Shown here: one piece after another, positions 8,329 through 16,788 of the stretch
Layout of the letters: every line of letters starts with the position of its first letter
How positions within the stretch are numbered: the stretch's first letter is position 1
Source: Actinosynnema sp. ALI-1.44
Lineage (GTDB): Bacteria > Actinomycetota > Actinomycetes > Mycobacteriales > Pseudonocardiaceae
Length of the DNA: 64,000 nucleotides
Assembly: GCF_001984155.1 (NCBI RefSeq)
Contig: NZ_MTQO01000052.1
Location: 558,001-622,000 of the forward strand
Reading direction: 5' to 3'
The notes under the pieces: model-generated
Told to the model about the DNA's origin: nothing
Databases searched by the model: none
The model's input: only the letters and a program-made list of their open reading frames with translations
Position numbers and translations under genes: made by a program

Positions 8329-10290
8329 TCAGTCTCCGATCAGCCGGCCGCGCTTGGCCAGGTCGATGGCCTTCTGCAACGGTTGGATGTCCCCTAACCG
8401 GGACTTGTTGGCCAGGTGGGTGAGCGCGGTGACGATGACACCGTCCAATGCGGGCTCACGGGCCGACGACCTGTCCTGCAGCAACCAGCCCGCGGCGACG
8501 AGGCGCGCGATGCTGTTGCGGACCTCCGTTCCGGCGGGTTTCCCCGCGGTGGCGGCCTTGACCACCTCGTCGTGCAGCGCGAGACACCCCACATCCGACG
8601 GCAGGTGGTTCGGGGCGCGGATGACCAGCAGGAGCCGCTCGAGCCAAGTGCGGTGGGGAATCCTGTCGAACTGCTCGTCGAAGAAGGACACCACCTCGGC
8701 GCTCTGACCGAGCGCACACATGCCGTAGGCGCGGCGGACGGGGTCGTTGCGGGTGTCCGGGTCGTCGCGCAGCAGGGTGAACTGGTCGACGTACGTGGGT
8801 TGCCCGCCATCACGCCGTGACAGGGCAGCCACCAGGTTCAGCTCGACCCACGGGTGCAGGACACCCTGGTTCGGTGTGATCGCCTGCGCGTCGGACAGGG
8901 CCGCGACCCACAACGAGGTCCGCAACTCGGTCAGGATGACGCCGACCAACGGTTGGTTGGCGCGGCCCTCGGTGGATACCGGGATGAGCCATGGCGCGGT
9001 CGCGAACGGGGCGGCGGTGACGAAGTCCTCGATGTCGACGCCGTCCACGTGTTCGGTCAGCCGCAGCGCGGCCAGCCGCGGATACGGTGGCTGGTCCACG
9101 CCCAGCACGTCACGAGCGCCGCGCTCGACGGTCCGGTCGCGCAGGTGCCGGGCCAGGTACGTCACGGCCAACGGCAGACCGTTGGTGGCGCGCAGGACGA
9201 ACTTCACCTCGGTCGACTCCCGGTCCGCCCGCAGGATTTCCGCGATGTGGTCCGATTTCAGCGGGTCGAGCAGCAACGGGTAGTACTTCGACGACGCCTC
9301 TTCCCAGTCTGCGTAGTCGGCCTTGCGCAAAGTCGTCAACGGTCGCAGGCTGTCGTCGGTTCCGGGGTGCCACCACGGCGGCAACCATTCCGTGAATTCG
9401 TCACTCCACCGGCCGCTCGTCGCTATGACGAGCAACGGATCATGCGTGCCGTGCGGGAGCTGATCTCTGGCGTTGTCCAGATCGGCGAGGAACTGCCTGC
9501 CACCGGGCAGGTGGACGTCGTCGAGCAGGATGGCCCAGTTGTGCACGTGCTTGCCCTGGTCGCCTTCGGCGCACTTGCACTGACCGCCGCGCTCGGGGCG
9601 TGACATACGTTTGTGGTTTTCCCGGACGTCGCCGAGAAATGCCAGCAGCAGCCGCTCGGTCTGCTGGACGGCCGACAGCCCGTTCAACGCCACGAGTGCG
9701 TCCAGCAGGTCCCCGCCCTGGGTCTGCGGGAAGTCGGCGAGGTCCTTCATGGCTCGGCGCAGTTTCCTCCGCACCGGCTTGACCACTACCGGGAACAGCC
9801 GTCTGATCAGCTCGATCAGCGACGGGTCGAGCAGTTCGGCCGCGTCGGCCGCGTCGGCGACCTGGTTGACGACCGCCTGGACCGCGGTGTGGCCCAGTGC
9901 CGCGTGGAACTCGTCGATGAACGACGACAGCCGCGCCCGGTCGGCCTGCCGGTCCTTGTGGTCCAACTTGGCCGAGATCGCGATCAGGGCGATGGAAAAC
10001 CGGAGGAATCCCGGTTTCCGCCGATTGCGCCACCGCTGCGACAAGCCGTAGACGAGCTGGATCAGGACCTCATTGGTGGTCGGCACACCGGCACCGGACG
10101 TTCGCTTGTCACCGAAATTGTATCGGGCGTGGACCACGGCCCAGCTCATGTCATGGTTAATGGCGTCCAGCGCATATGTCTTGCCCGCTCCCACCGACCC
10201 GAGCAGAACGATCATCGGCGGGCTGCGGCGATCCCGGTACCGCAGCATTCGATGGTAAAAACGAACCGGTTCGATCTCCGGCAGAGGCAA
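8329..10290 (-). CDS. P-loop (AAA/STAND-like) ATPase coupled to binding-protein-like sensor
   Basis: A 653-residue soluble protein. Walker A is GSVGAGKT (residues 31-38), and a Walker B-like stretch AILLDDVHLPGG starts near residue 253, unusually far downstream because a helical insert of about 150 residues intervenes. Just before Walker B are C238-x-C240 and H248/H250, a possible metal knuckle. After the ATPase core, the sequence LPLAVTYLARHLRDRT resembles STAND/NACHT proteins, and the C-terminus is helical without recognisable repeats. The start is TTG at 10290 with GGGGGGAG five bases upstream. It is coupled to the membrane-anchored binding-protein-like gene at its 3' end. I do not recognise a named family; the pair looks like a ligand-sensing NTPase module. 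Confidence 0.75.
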   Translation of the reverse strand: MPLPEIEPVRFYHRMLRYRDRRSPPMIVLLGSVGAGKTYALDAINHDMSWAVVHARYNFGDKRTSGAGVPTTNEVLIQLVYGLSQRWRNRRKPGFLRFSIALIAISAKLDHKDRQADRARLSSFIDEFHAALGHTAVQAVVNQVADAADAAELLDPSLIELIRRLFPVVVKPVRRKLRRAMKDLADFPQTQGGDLLDALVALNGLSAVQQTERLLLAFLGDVRENHKRMSRPERGGQCKCAEGDQGKHVHNWAILLDDVHLPGGRQFLADLDNARDQLPHGTHDPLLVIATSGRWSDEFTEWLPPWWHPGTDDSLRPLTTLRKADYADWEEASSKYYPLLLDPLKSDHIAEILRADRESTEVKFVLRATNGLPLAVTYLARHLRDRTVERGARDVLGVDQPPYPRLAALRLTEHVDGVDIEDFVTAAPFATAPWLIPVSTEGRANQPLVGVILTELRTSLWVAALSDAQAITPNQGVLHPWVELNLVAALSRRDGGQPTYVDQFTLLRDDPDTRNDPVRRAYGMCALGQSAEVVSFFDEQFDRIPHRTWLERLLLVIRAPNHLPSDVGCLALHDEVVKAATAGKPAGTEVRNSIARLVAAGWLLQDRSSAREPALDGVIVTALTHLANKSRLGDIQPLQKAIDLAKRGRLIGD

Positions 10291-10350
10291 TGGGCTCCCC
10301 CCTTGTTCGCACCTGACTCAGCCTGGATCAGAGAATCCTAAAAGCTGTAC

Positions 10351-10362
10351 CGACAATTGTCG
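10351..10362. promoter_or_regulatory. palindrome in the ATPase/phoD divergent region
   Basis: CGACAATTGTCG is a perfect 12-base palindrome, flanked by TGTA and TACA arms offset by one base. It lies 61 bases from the ATPase start and 82 bases from phoD. It is a candidate operator for either gene; the binding protein is unknown. Confidence 0.4.
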
Positions 10363-10410
10363 TACACCCGATCAGCTAGTCATGCACTTGAGTACGGGCT
10401 GACCCGCTCA

Positions 10411-10433
10411 GTTCACCTGGATGCCAGGTGAAC
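10411..10433. promoter_or_regulatory. perfect inverted repeat before phoD, possible PHO-box element
   Basis: GTTCACCTGG and its exact complement CCAGGTGAAC are separated by three bases, ending ten bases before the phoD start. GTTCACC is also the core of the PhoP direct-repeat unit of actinomycetes, and phoD is a classical phosphate-regulon gene. A second unit at the expected 11-base register is not clear, so PhoP control is only suggested; the hairpin could also affect translation. Confidence 0.4.
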
Positions 10434-10443
10434 CGGCTAGACA

Positions 10444-11985
10444 GTGCCGGTGACCACCTCCTTCTCACTCGGCAGACGACGGTTCCTCGCGCTCGCGGGG
10501 GCCGCCGCACTGGCCCAGGTACCAGCGCACACCGCCGCCGCGGCGCCGAACCCCGGCGGCTACCCCTTCATTCTGGGCGTGGCGAGCGGGGACCCCACCC
10601 GATCGGGTGTGGTGTTGTGGACGCGGCTCGTCCCCGAGCCGTTCGCCGTGGGTGGCGGCATGCCGAACACGAAGGTGCCGGTCGAGTGGCAGGTCGCGGC
10701 GGACGAGCGGTTCCGGCGAGTCGTCGCGCGGGGTACGGCGTGGGCAGTGCCCGAGCTCGCGCACTCCGTGCACGTCGAGGTCGACGGCCTCACCCCGGAC
10801 CGGGAGTGGTTCTACCGCTTCCGCTACCGCCAGGAGACCTCCCCGGTCGGCCGGACCCGCACCACGCCGTCCCCGGGCGCGCACGGTGGTTCGCTGGCTT
10901 TCGCGTTCGCGTCCTGCCAGGACTGGGCCAGCGGCTACTACCCGTCGTACCGGCACATGGCGAGTGATGACCTCGATCTCGTCGTGCACCTCGGCGACTA
11001 CGTCTACGAGGGCGGCATTCCCGCCGATGGCGGATACCGCAGGACAAGCACTCCCGACATCCTGCGGCAGGCCCCACAGGACCTTGAGCGCTGGCGGATG
11101 CAGTACGCGCTGTACAAGAGCGATCCGGATCTCCAGGCCGCGCATGCCCGGTTCCCCTGGGCGGTCACGTGGGACGATCATGAGGTAAAAAACGACTACG
11201 CGGGCACGCGCCAGGAACACGCGGGCGACATCAGCGCGTTGCGTGCCGCCGCTTACCAGGCGTGGTATGAGCATCAGCCGGTGCGGTTCCGGTCGCACAT
11301 CTACCGGCGGCTGCACTGGGGCAGGCTCGCCCAGCTCGATCTACTCGACGGTCGGCAGTACCGCAGCGTGCCGCCGTGCGGCTGGGGCGAGGCGGACGCC
11401 TGCACCGGTGGTTACGCGCCGGACGTGACCATGCTCGGTTTTCCGCAGGAGAAGTGGCTGTACAGCGGGCTTGCCACGTCGTTGGCGCGGTGGAACATCA
11501 TCGGCAGCAACGTGATGGTGGGGCGGTTGGACCACGACGGCGCCAGCGGCAACAAGCTGTGGCACGACGCGTGGGACGGCTATCCCGCCGCGCGCAACCG
11601 GCTCACTGACGCGTGGACGCGCCACCGCGTGAGCAATCCGGTTGTGGTGACTGGGGACTGGCATTCGACATTCGTCAACGACATCCACGAGGACTTCGAC
11701 CGGCCGTCGTCCCGAGTTGTCGCGACGGAGTTCGTCGGTACGTCCATCTCGTCCAACGGGGACGGTGAGGTGTACGGGCCGTACTACGGTCCGATGATCA
11801 AGTACAACCCGCACATCAAGTTCTTCGACGGCGACCGGCGCGGGTACTTCCGCTGCCACGTGCGATCCACGCAAATGACCGCGGACCTGTGGATCGTCAG
11901 CACGGTCAGCCGCCGGGACGCGCCGGAGTCGACCTACGCCTCCTTCGAGGTGGAATCCGGACGACCCGGGGCCATCAAGCGGTAA
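10444..11985 (+). CDS. phoD: secreted alkaline phosphatase D (PhoD family)
   Basis: Exported metal-dependent phosphatase/phosphodiesterase of 513 residues that releases phosphate from organic phosphomonoesters or diesters. The N-terminus carries a Tat-type signal (SLGRRRFLALAG followed by a hydrophobic stretch and an AAAA-type cleavage region near residue 36). The PhoD N-terminal beta domain is followed by the calcineurin-like phosphatase core with AFASCQDW, LVVHLGDYVYEG, WDDHEVKNDYAG and VVTGDWHSTFVND, which contain the expected Fe/Ca ligands. Start GTG at 10444 is used; GTG at 10450 is an alternative. It is divergent from the P-loop ATPase gene. Phosphate-starvation control is typical for the family and is weakly supported by the GTTCACC repeat upstream. 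Confidence 0.93.
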   Translation: MPVTTSFSLGRRRFLALAGAAALAQVPAHTAAAAPNPGGYPFILGVASGDPTRSGVVLWTRLVPEPFAVGGGMPNTKVPVEWQVAADERFRRVVARGTAWAVPELAHSVHVEVDGLTPDREWFYRFRYRQETSPVGRTRTTPSPGAHGGSLAFAFASCQDWASGYYPSYRHMASDDLDLVVHLGDYVYEGGIPADGGYRRTSTPDILRQAPQDLERWRMQYALYKSDPDLQAAHARFPWAVTWDDHEVKNDYAGTRQEHAGDISALRAAAYQAWYEHQPVRFRSHIYRRLHWGRLAQLDLLDGRQYRSVPPCGWGEADACTGGYAPDVTMLGFPQEKWLYSGLATSLARWNIIGSNVMVGRLDHDGASGNKLWHDAWDGYPAARNRLTDAWTRHRVSNPVVVTGDWHSTFVNDIHEDFDRPSSRVVATEFVGTSISSNGDGEVYGPYYGPMIKYNPHIKFFDGDRRGYFRCHVRSTQMTADLWIVSTVSRRDAPESTYASFEVESGRPGAIKR

Positions 11986-12067
11986 ATCTTTCACCTGTTC
12001 GGTCCATTGAGGAAACGGATCATCCCGGCGCACGCTGGGGATCCCTGCATCGACGCTGGAGGACACC

Positions 12068-12847
12068 ATGCGCCGGTTATCCGTGCTGTTCCTGTTGGTC
12101 GCGTTACCGAGTGTGCTCGGTATCCAAAGCGCACAAGCCGCTGCGGGCGCGTACACCGCGCTGGGCGACTCGTACTCGTCGGGAACGGGCTCGCGGACCT
12201 ACTACCCCGACAGCGGCGACTGCCTACGCTCGCAGTACGCCTACCCCGTCCTCGTCGCGCAGCGCAACGGTTCCGCGCTCACTTTCGCGGCGTGCTCGGG
12301 TGCCCGGATCGCCGACGTGCAGAACAACCAGCTCGGCAGCCTCAACTCCGGCACCGCCTACGTGACCGTGTCCGCCGGGGGCAACGACGCCGGGTTCAGC
12401 TCGGTGATCACGCAGTGCGCCAAGCCATGGCCGTACACCTGCACGAACGAGATCAACGCCGCCAACACGACCATCCGGGACGCCATCCCGGGCCGGCTGG
12501 ACGGTTTGTACAACGCCATCAAGGGACGCGCGCCGAACGCGAAGGTGGTCGTGGTCGGCTACCCGCGCCTGTTCAACGGCGAGGAGTGCAACGCGCTGGC
12601 CAGGATCAGCCCCGGCGAGCAGGCCGAGTTGAACAAGAGCGCGGACCTGCTCGCCGGGGTGATCTCGGCACGGGCCGCCGCACACGGATTCGCTTTCGTC
12701 GACCCGCGTCCAGCGTTCACGGGTCACGCCGTGTGCGACGACACCGAATGGCTCAACGGCCTGTCCAACCCGATCTCGGAGTCCTACCACCCCAACCGGA
12801 CCGGCCAGTCATCCGGCTACACGCCGTTGGTCGCCGCCAAGCTGTAA
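12068..12847 (+). CDS. secreted SGNH/GDSL-type esterase or lipase
   Basis: A 259-residue secreted hydrolase. A signal peptide ends around residue 24 (SAQA-AAG). The SGNH blocks are visible: block I GDSYSSGTG with the nucleophilic serine, the glycine block near AACSGARI, block III GGNDAGF with the oxyanion asparagine, and block V SYHPNRTGQ with the catalytic histidine. Six cysteines suggest disulfides, as in the Streptomyces extracellular lipase and esterase of this family. Ribosome-binding site GGAGG precedes the ATG by five bases. It probably acts on lipids, cutin- or suberin-like esters or acetylated polymers; the substrate cannot be fixed from sequence. Confidence 0.9.
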   Translation: MRRLSVLFLLVALPSVLGIQSAQAAAGAYTALGDSYSSGTGSRTYYPDSGDCLRSQYAYPVLVAQRNGSALTFAACSGARIADVQNNQLGSLNSGTAYVTVSAGGNDAGFSSVITQCAKPWPYTCTNEINAANTTIRDAIPGRLDGLYNAIKGRAPNAKVVVVGYPRLFNGEECNALARISPGEQAELNKSADLLAGVISARAAAHGFAFVDPRPAFTGHAVCDDTEWLNGLSNPISESYHPNRTGQSSGYTPLVAAKL

Positions 12848-12852
12848 CTCTG

Positions 12853-13833
12853 TCACGACGCGGCGTTGAGCGGCAGGTGAGCCGCCAGCGCCGTGCCGCG
12901 GCGGATCTGGAACTCGTCCAGCGCCCCCGTGAGGCGGTTGGTGCCGTCCGGCTTGGCGCCGAGCCTGAAGCCCTGCACGACGAACGTGTCACCGTAGGTC
13001 GCCGATCCGCTCGCAGCCGTGCCGCCCACCGGGTTGCCGTCCACACTCAGGGTCAGTGCCCCGGCTTTGCGCGAGGCCACGTCGTGCGCCTGCGTGTACT
13101 GACCTTCGAAACCCCACCACAGGGCAGGCAGGTCGCCGGGGAACCTGCCGGTCGCCGCCTGGTCGAGTTCGACCGCCGTCAGCGCCCTGCGGTACAGCCG
13201 GAAGTCGTCCAACGCGCCCTGCATCACGTCCGTCCCGTCCATCTTGGACCCGAGACGCAGTCCCTTGGTGGCGTCGGCCTGGTCGGCGCTCACCGATCCG
13301 GTCAGCCCGGTGGCTGTCGCGGGTGTGCCGCCGTCGACGCTGAGCTGGACCTGGTCACCGGTGCGCGTCAACGCCAGCAGATGCCAGTGGTTGTCGCCGA
13401 AAGCGACACGGCTTGTGTTGTCCACCAACGGGATCGCGACTTGGGCCGTGTCCGTCCGCACCCACGCGTAGAGCCGGTCCTGACCCGTCGGCGGAGAACG
13501 ACACGCCGCCCTCGTAGAGCGCGCCGATCTCGCCGCCGGTCAGCTCGGCGGCCGTCGTTGGCCGACCGGCGCACCACCAGGTCGATGTCACCCCGGTCGG
13601 CACGACGGGGACTTTCGGGCCTCGGCGAAGGCCAGCAGCGTCCCAGCGGTGGTCCTTGCCAGGACTGGGATCCGGAAGCAGCCGTATCCGGCTGTGCCGC
13701 CCCGGTAGAGCACCTGCTGGACGCCGACCAGCGCCGACGACTGCGAGACGCCGCTTGCCACCGCAGTCGACACCGCAGTCGCAGGTAAGGCCACGAGAAG
13801 AGCGCAGACGAGTGCCAGAAGTCTTCGAGACAC
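12853..13833 (-). pseudogene. sialidase/LamG gene, internally deleted and frameshifted
   Basis: A GTG start at 13833 with AAGGG upstream opens a signal peptide and the N-terminal strand of an exo-sialidase (YRGGTAGYGCFRIPVLARTTAGTLLAFAEARKSP). The frame then breaks; the expected continuation GDIDLVVRRSANDG appears in another frame near 13575. It is followed at once by LTGGEIGALYEGGVSFSADG in a third frame, and then by LYAWVRTDTAQVAIP and two LamG-like segments (ending at 12853) in yet another register. The whole six-bladed catalytic propeller and its Asp boxes are missing. I conclude a dead gene: an intact ancestor would have been a secreted sialidase with C-terminal carbohydrate-binding LamG repeats. 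Confidence 0.8.
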
Positions 13834-13958
13834 GATGATTCCCTTGCTCCCCCAAGCCTGGGGATACCGTATCGCGGAACGGAACCGTTGCCGGTACGTT
13901 TCGCTGATCACCGAAAACCCGTGGCCGCGGTGAGCACCTACCTGGCATCGTCCGCGCC

Positions 13959-14486
13959 GTGCGCCTTGCGACTGTCGGGGATGTCCCGGGGATCGGGGCG
14001 CTGATGCGTGCCTCGGCGACGGAACTGTTCCCCTTGTTCTACTCCGAACAGCAGGCGGCCAGTGCCGCGATCCACCTGACCGAGCCGGACCTGGCGTTGA
14101 TCGAGGACGGTACGTACTTCGTGCACGAAGCGGGCGGCGAGATCGTCGCGTGCGGCGGCTGGAGCAGGCGCAACAAGCTCCACGCGGGATCAGGCGCGCG
14201 GTCCGACGACGACCGCGTGCTCGATCCCGCCACCGAGCCCGCGCGGGTGCGCGCGATGTTCGTGCGCCACGACTGGACTCGGCGAGGTCTCGCCAAGGCG
14301 ATCCTCGACGCCTGCGTCCAGGCAGCGCGTGACGAGGGATTTCGCTCACTCGCGCTGATGGCCACGCTGCCCGGCGTGCCGCTCTATCGCGCGTTCGGCT
14401 TCTCCGAAACAGGCAAGGTCATGCTTCCACTACCCGACGGAGTGCGCCTCGAAGGCGTGGCGATGACGTTGGACCTCGTCTCCTAA
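13959..14486 (+). CDS. GNAT-family N-acetyltransferase
   Basis: A 175-residue acyl-CoA-dependent acetyltransferase. The acetyl-CoA-binding motif A is recognisable as VRAMFVRHDWTRRGLAKAILDACVQAARDEGF, a variant of the usual R/Q-x-x-G-x-G/A loop, followed by motif B LMATLPGVPLYRAFGFSETGK. The acceptor substrate is unknown; the family acts on small molecules or proteins. Start is GTG at 13959 with little ribosome-binding signal, so the transcript may be leaderless or the start further downstream. No obvious operon partner. Confidence 0.85.
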   Translation: MRLATVGDVPGIGALMRASATELFPLFYSEQQAASAAIHLTEPDLALIEDGTYFVHEAGGEIVACGGWSRRNKLHAGSGARSDDDRVLDPATEPARVRAMFVRHDWTRRGLAKAILDACVQAARDEGFRSLALMATLPGVPLYRAFGFSETGKVMLPLPDGVRLEGVAMTLDLVS

Positions 14487-14875
14487 TCACTTCTCCCGCG
14501 TTTTCGCAGATAAAGTGGCGCGATCGGCACAATGCGAGATCCGATGATCCCCACGGCCTGTCAAGAGAATGTGACCAACATTTCCCCTGTGGTCACGTTC
14601 ACCCGACCGGAGCACCGGGGCCCATACCTGCGATGATCACGCAGCGTCTCCATTTCCCACGTCCCACCTGCACACGGCGCGCCCGAGCTGTGATAGAACT
14701 CCCCGGCTCGGTTAGTCCAGGAAGACCAGACGAAAGGGAAGCCGGACGTGCGGACAGACCCTGCGCCAGCCGGATTCTCCCGGTCCGGAAATGATTGTGT
14801 TCGCCATCATTCGAAAGAAGCCAGCCCGCCGATGTCGAATTCCAGGTGAACACGAAACAGCGGGGAACCCATTTC
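14487..14875. other. gene-free spacer before the roadblock gene
   Basis: No coding region is supported in these 389 bases. It contains a near-perfect hairpin, GTGACC at 14571 pairing with GGTCAC at 14591, which could end the GNAT message or be an operator. The downstream part should carry the promoter of the roadblock/GTPase pair, but I see no convincing -35/-10 pair. Confidence 0.5.
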
Positions 14876-15286
14876 ATGAAACAGAAACCCGATCTGAACT
14901 GGCTGCTCGACGACATCGTCGGCCGGGTGATCGGCATCCAGCACGCCGTCGTGTTGTCCGCGGACGGCCTGGTGCTCGGCCGCTCGGCGGGGATGGGCGA
15001 GGACGACTCCGACCGGCTGTCGGCCGTCGCGTCCAGCCTGCAGAGCCTCGCCAAGGGGGTGAGCAGGCACTTCGACCGGGGCCAGGTGCTGCAGAACGTC
15101 ATCGAGATGGAACAGGGCTACCTGTTCGTGTCCGCAGCGGGCCACGGCGCCTGTCTCGCGGTGCTCGCCGAGCAGAGCGCGGACGTCGAGATGATCGCCT
15201 ATGAGATGAACCGCCTGGTCAAGCGGGTCGGCGGCTACCTCGTCCCCGCGCCGCGGGTCGCCGCGAAGACGGCGGAGAGGGCGTAG
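14876..15286 (+). CDS. roadblock/LC7-domain protein (CvnB-like)
   Basis: A 136-residue single-domain roadblock/LC7 protein, the B component of actinomycete conservons, which bind and modulate Ras-like GTPases at the membrane. Diagnostic stretches are LNWLLDDIVGRVIGIQHAVVLSADGLVLG, LSAVASSLQSLAKGVSRHF and VEMIAYEMNRLVKRVGGYL. ATG at 14876 was chosen because GGGGA lies about nine bases upstream and the domain starts immediately; an upstream in-frame start adds 27 residues without similarity. It is followed two bases later by the GTPase gene, its expected partner. The usual A (sensor kinase) and C (DUF742) genes are absent. Confidence 0.9.
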   Translation: MKQKPDLNWLLDDIVGRVIGIQHAVVLSADGLVLGRSAGMGEDDSDRLSAVASSLQSLAKGVSRHFDRGQVLQNVIEMEQGYLFVSAAGHGACLAVLAEQSADVEMIAYEMNRLVKRVGGYLVPAPRVAAKTAERA

Positions 15287-15288
15287 CC

Positions 15289-15870
15289 GTGAGCGAGGCG
15301 ACCGCGACCGGCACCGGCCCGATCCCGACCCCGGTCAAGATCATCGTCGCGGGCGGCTTCGGCGTCGGGAAGACCACACTGGTCGCCTCGGTCAGCGAGA
15401 TACCGCCGTTGACGACCGAGGAACTGCTGACCGAGGCGAGTGCCGGGATCGACGACCTCGCCGGGATCGAAAGCAAAACCGCGACGACGGTGGCGCTGGA
15501 CTTCGGCCGGATCACCGTCTCGCCGGAGTACGTGCTCTACCTGTTCGGCGCGCCGGGCCAGGAGCGCTTCTGGTTCATGTGGGACGAACTGGCCCGCGGC
15601 GCGATCGGTTGCGTCGTGCTCGTCGACACGCGGCGGCTGGACAGCAGCTTCGCGGCCATCGACTTCTTCGAACGGCGCCGCATCCCCTTCATCGTCGCGG
15701 TGAACCGCTTCGACGACGCCGAACGGTACGCGGTGAACGAGATCCGCGCGGCACTGGCCGTTCCCGCGCGCGTCCCGATCATCCTGTGCGACGCGCGCGA
15801 CCGGGCCTCGGCCAAGCTGGCGCTGATCCGCCTGCTCGAGCACGCGATGAGCGAGTTGCCCATCGGCTGA
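15289..15870 (+). CDS. conservon-type Ras-like GTPase (CvnD-like)
   Basis: A 193-residue small GTPase. The P-loop GGFGVGKTT, switch-II-like LFGAPGQERFWFMW and guanine-specificity motif NRFD are all present, placing it with CvnD proteins. In complete conservons, CvnA is a membrane kinase-like receptor, CvnB the roadblock protein and CvnC a DUF742 protein; here only B and D remain, in a two-gene operon with a two-base spacer. The pair may depend on a distant A/C set or act without a receptor. Start is GTG at 15289. Confidence 0.9.
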   Translation: MSEATATGTGPIPTPVKIIVAGGFGVGKTTLVASVSEIPPLTTEELLTEASAGIDDLAGIESKTATTVALDFGRITVSPEYVLYLFGAPGQERFWFMWDELARGAIGCVVLVDTRRLDSSFAAIDFFERRRIPFIVAVNRFDDAERYAVNEIRAALAVPARVPIILCDARDRASAKLALIRLLEHAMSELPIG

Positions 15871-15882
15871 GCCGCGCAAGGC

Positions 15883-16788
15883 TCACCACGCCACCCATTC
15901 GGGGAGCTGTTCACACGCTTGGAGCCACGTGCCCGGCACAGTCGCGAAACCGGGACCCGCGGCGATGATCCCGCCTGTGATGGCGCACACGGTGTCCAGA
16001 TCCGACGCGACCCGCGCGGCCGTCCACAGTGCCTCCTCGTAGGCGCCGAGGTTGCGCGCTGCCAGCCACATCGCCAGCGGCACGGTGTCCTGCGCACTGG
16101 TGCTGTGCCCGGTGCCCAGCCGCGCCCCCGCGTCCGCCGGATCGTCGGCGCCGAGTACGTCCAACGCCGCGTGGATTCCGCGCCGCACCTCGCTTCCGGG
16201 CACGCGGGACGCGACCGCCCGCAGGAATTCGCCAGGCGCGATTCCCGGTGTGGTCGCGGCGATCGCCGCGGCCACCGCGACGGCGATCGCGCCCGCGACG
16301 CCCTCGGCGTGGGTGTGGGTCACGACCGCGGACTTCGCGGCCTCGTTCACCACAACGTCCAGGTCCGGCCCGTACCACGCGCCCAGCGGCGCCACCCGCA
16401 TCGCGGCACCGTTGCCCCACGACCCCGTGCCGCCGAACATGGCGGGAGCGACCTCCCGCCACGACTCGCCTTTGCGGTAACGCAACAGCATCCGCTCGGC
16501 ACCGCTGCCGTAGCCGCGATCCGGATCGAGGTGCGTGGCGAACGACATGGCCAGCGCGTCCTGTTCGATGTGGCCGTACCGCGCCAGTGTCGAGTAGATC
16601 GAGCACGCCATCTCGGTGTCGTCGGTCCAGTTCCACGGGGTGGGCGGCAACCGCCGTTCGAGCACCGCCGGGTGGTCGCCCGGCATCAGGATCCCGCTTC
16701 CGAACGCGTCGCCGACCGCGAGCCCGAACAGGCTTCGCACGGCTGGGTGGCTGGTGTCCACGGCCAACACCGTAGCGAGCTCACTCAC
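15883..16788 (-). CDS. ADP-ribosylglycohydrolase family protein
   Basis: A 301-residue DraG/ARH-type hydrolase, predicted to remove ADP-ribose from proteins or small molecules using two Mg ions. The N-terminal metal motif is NWTDDTEMA (T55, D56, D57). The C-terminal metal motif is SDLDTVCAITGGIIA; most relatives have GDTDT here, so the first aspartate position is kept but the Gly and Thr are changed. Its GTG start overlaps the stop of the upstream four-helix membrane protein (GTGAGTGA), so the two are translationally coupled. No ADP-ribosyltransferase is visible nearby. Confidence 0.85.
   Translation of the reverse strand: MSELATVLAVDTSHPAVRSLFGLAVGDAFGSGILMPGDHPAVLERRLPPTPWNWTDDTEMACSIYSTLARYGHIEQDALAMSFATHLDPDRGYGSGAERMLLRYRKGESWREVAPAMFGGTGSWGNGAAMRVAPLGAWYGPDLDVVVNEAAKSAVVTHTHAEGVAGAIAVAVAAAIAATTPGIAPGEFLRAVASRVPGSEVRRGIHAALDVLGADDPADAGARLGTGHSTSAQDTVPLAMWLAARNLGAYEEALWTAARVASDLDTVCAITGGIIAAGPGFATVPGTWLQACEQLPEWVAW

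Noticed and set aside
6830-8707. 625-codon plus-strand frame
   Set aside because: Antisense to the binding-protein-like gene, with no domain and typical shadow composition.
12016-12050. Imperfect GGATC hairpin between phoD and the GDSL gene
   Set aside because: Arms are interrupted and shorter than the other terminators here, so it is not listed as one.
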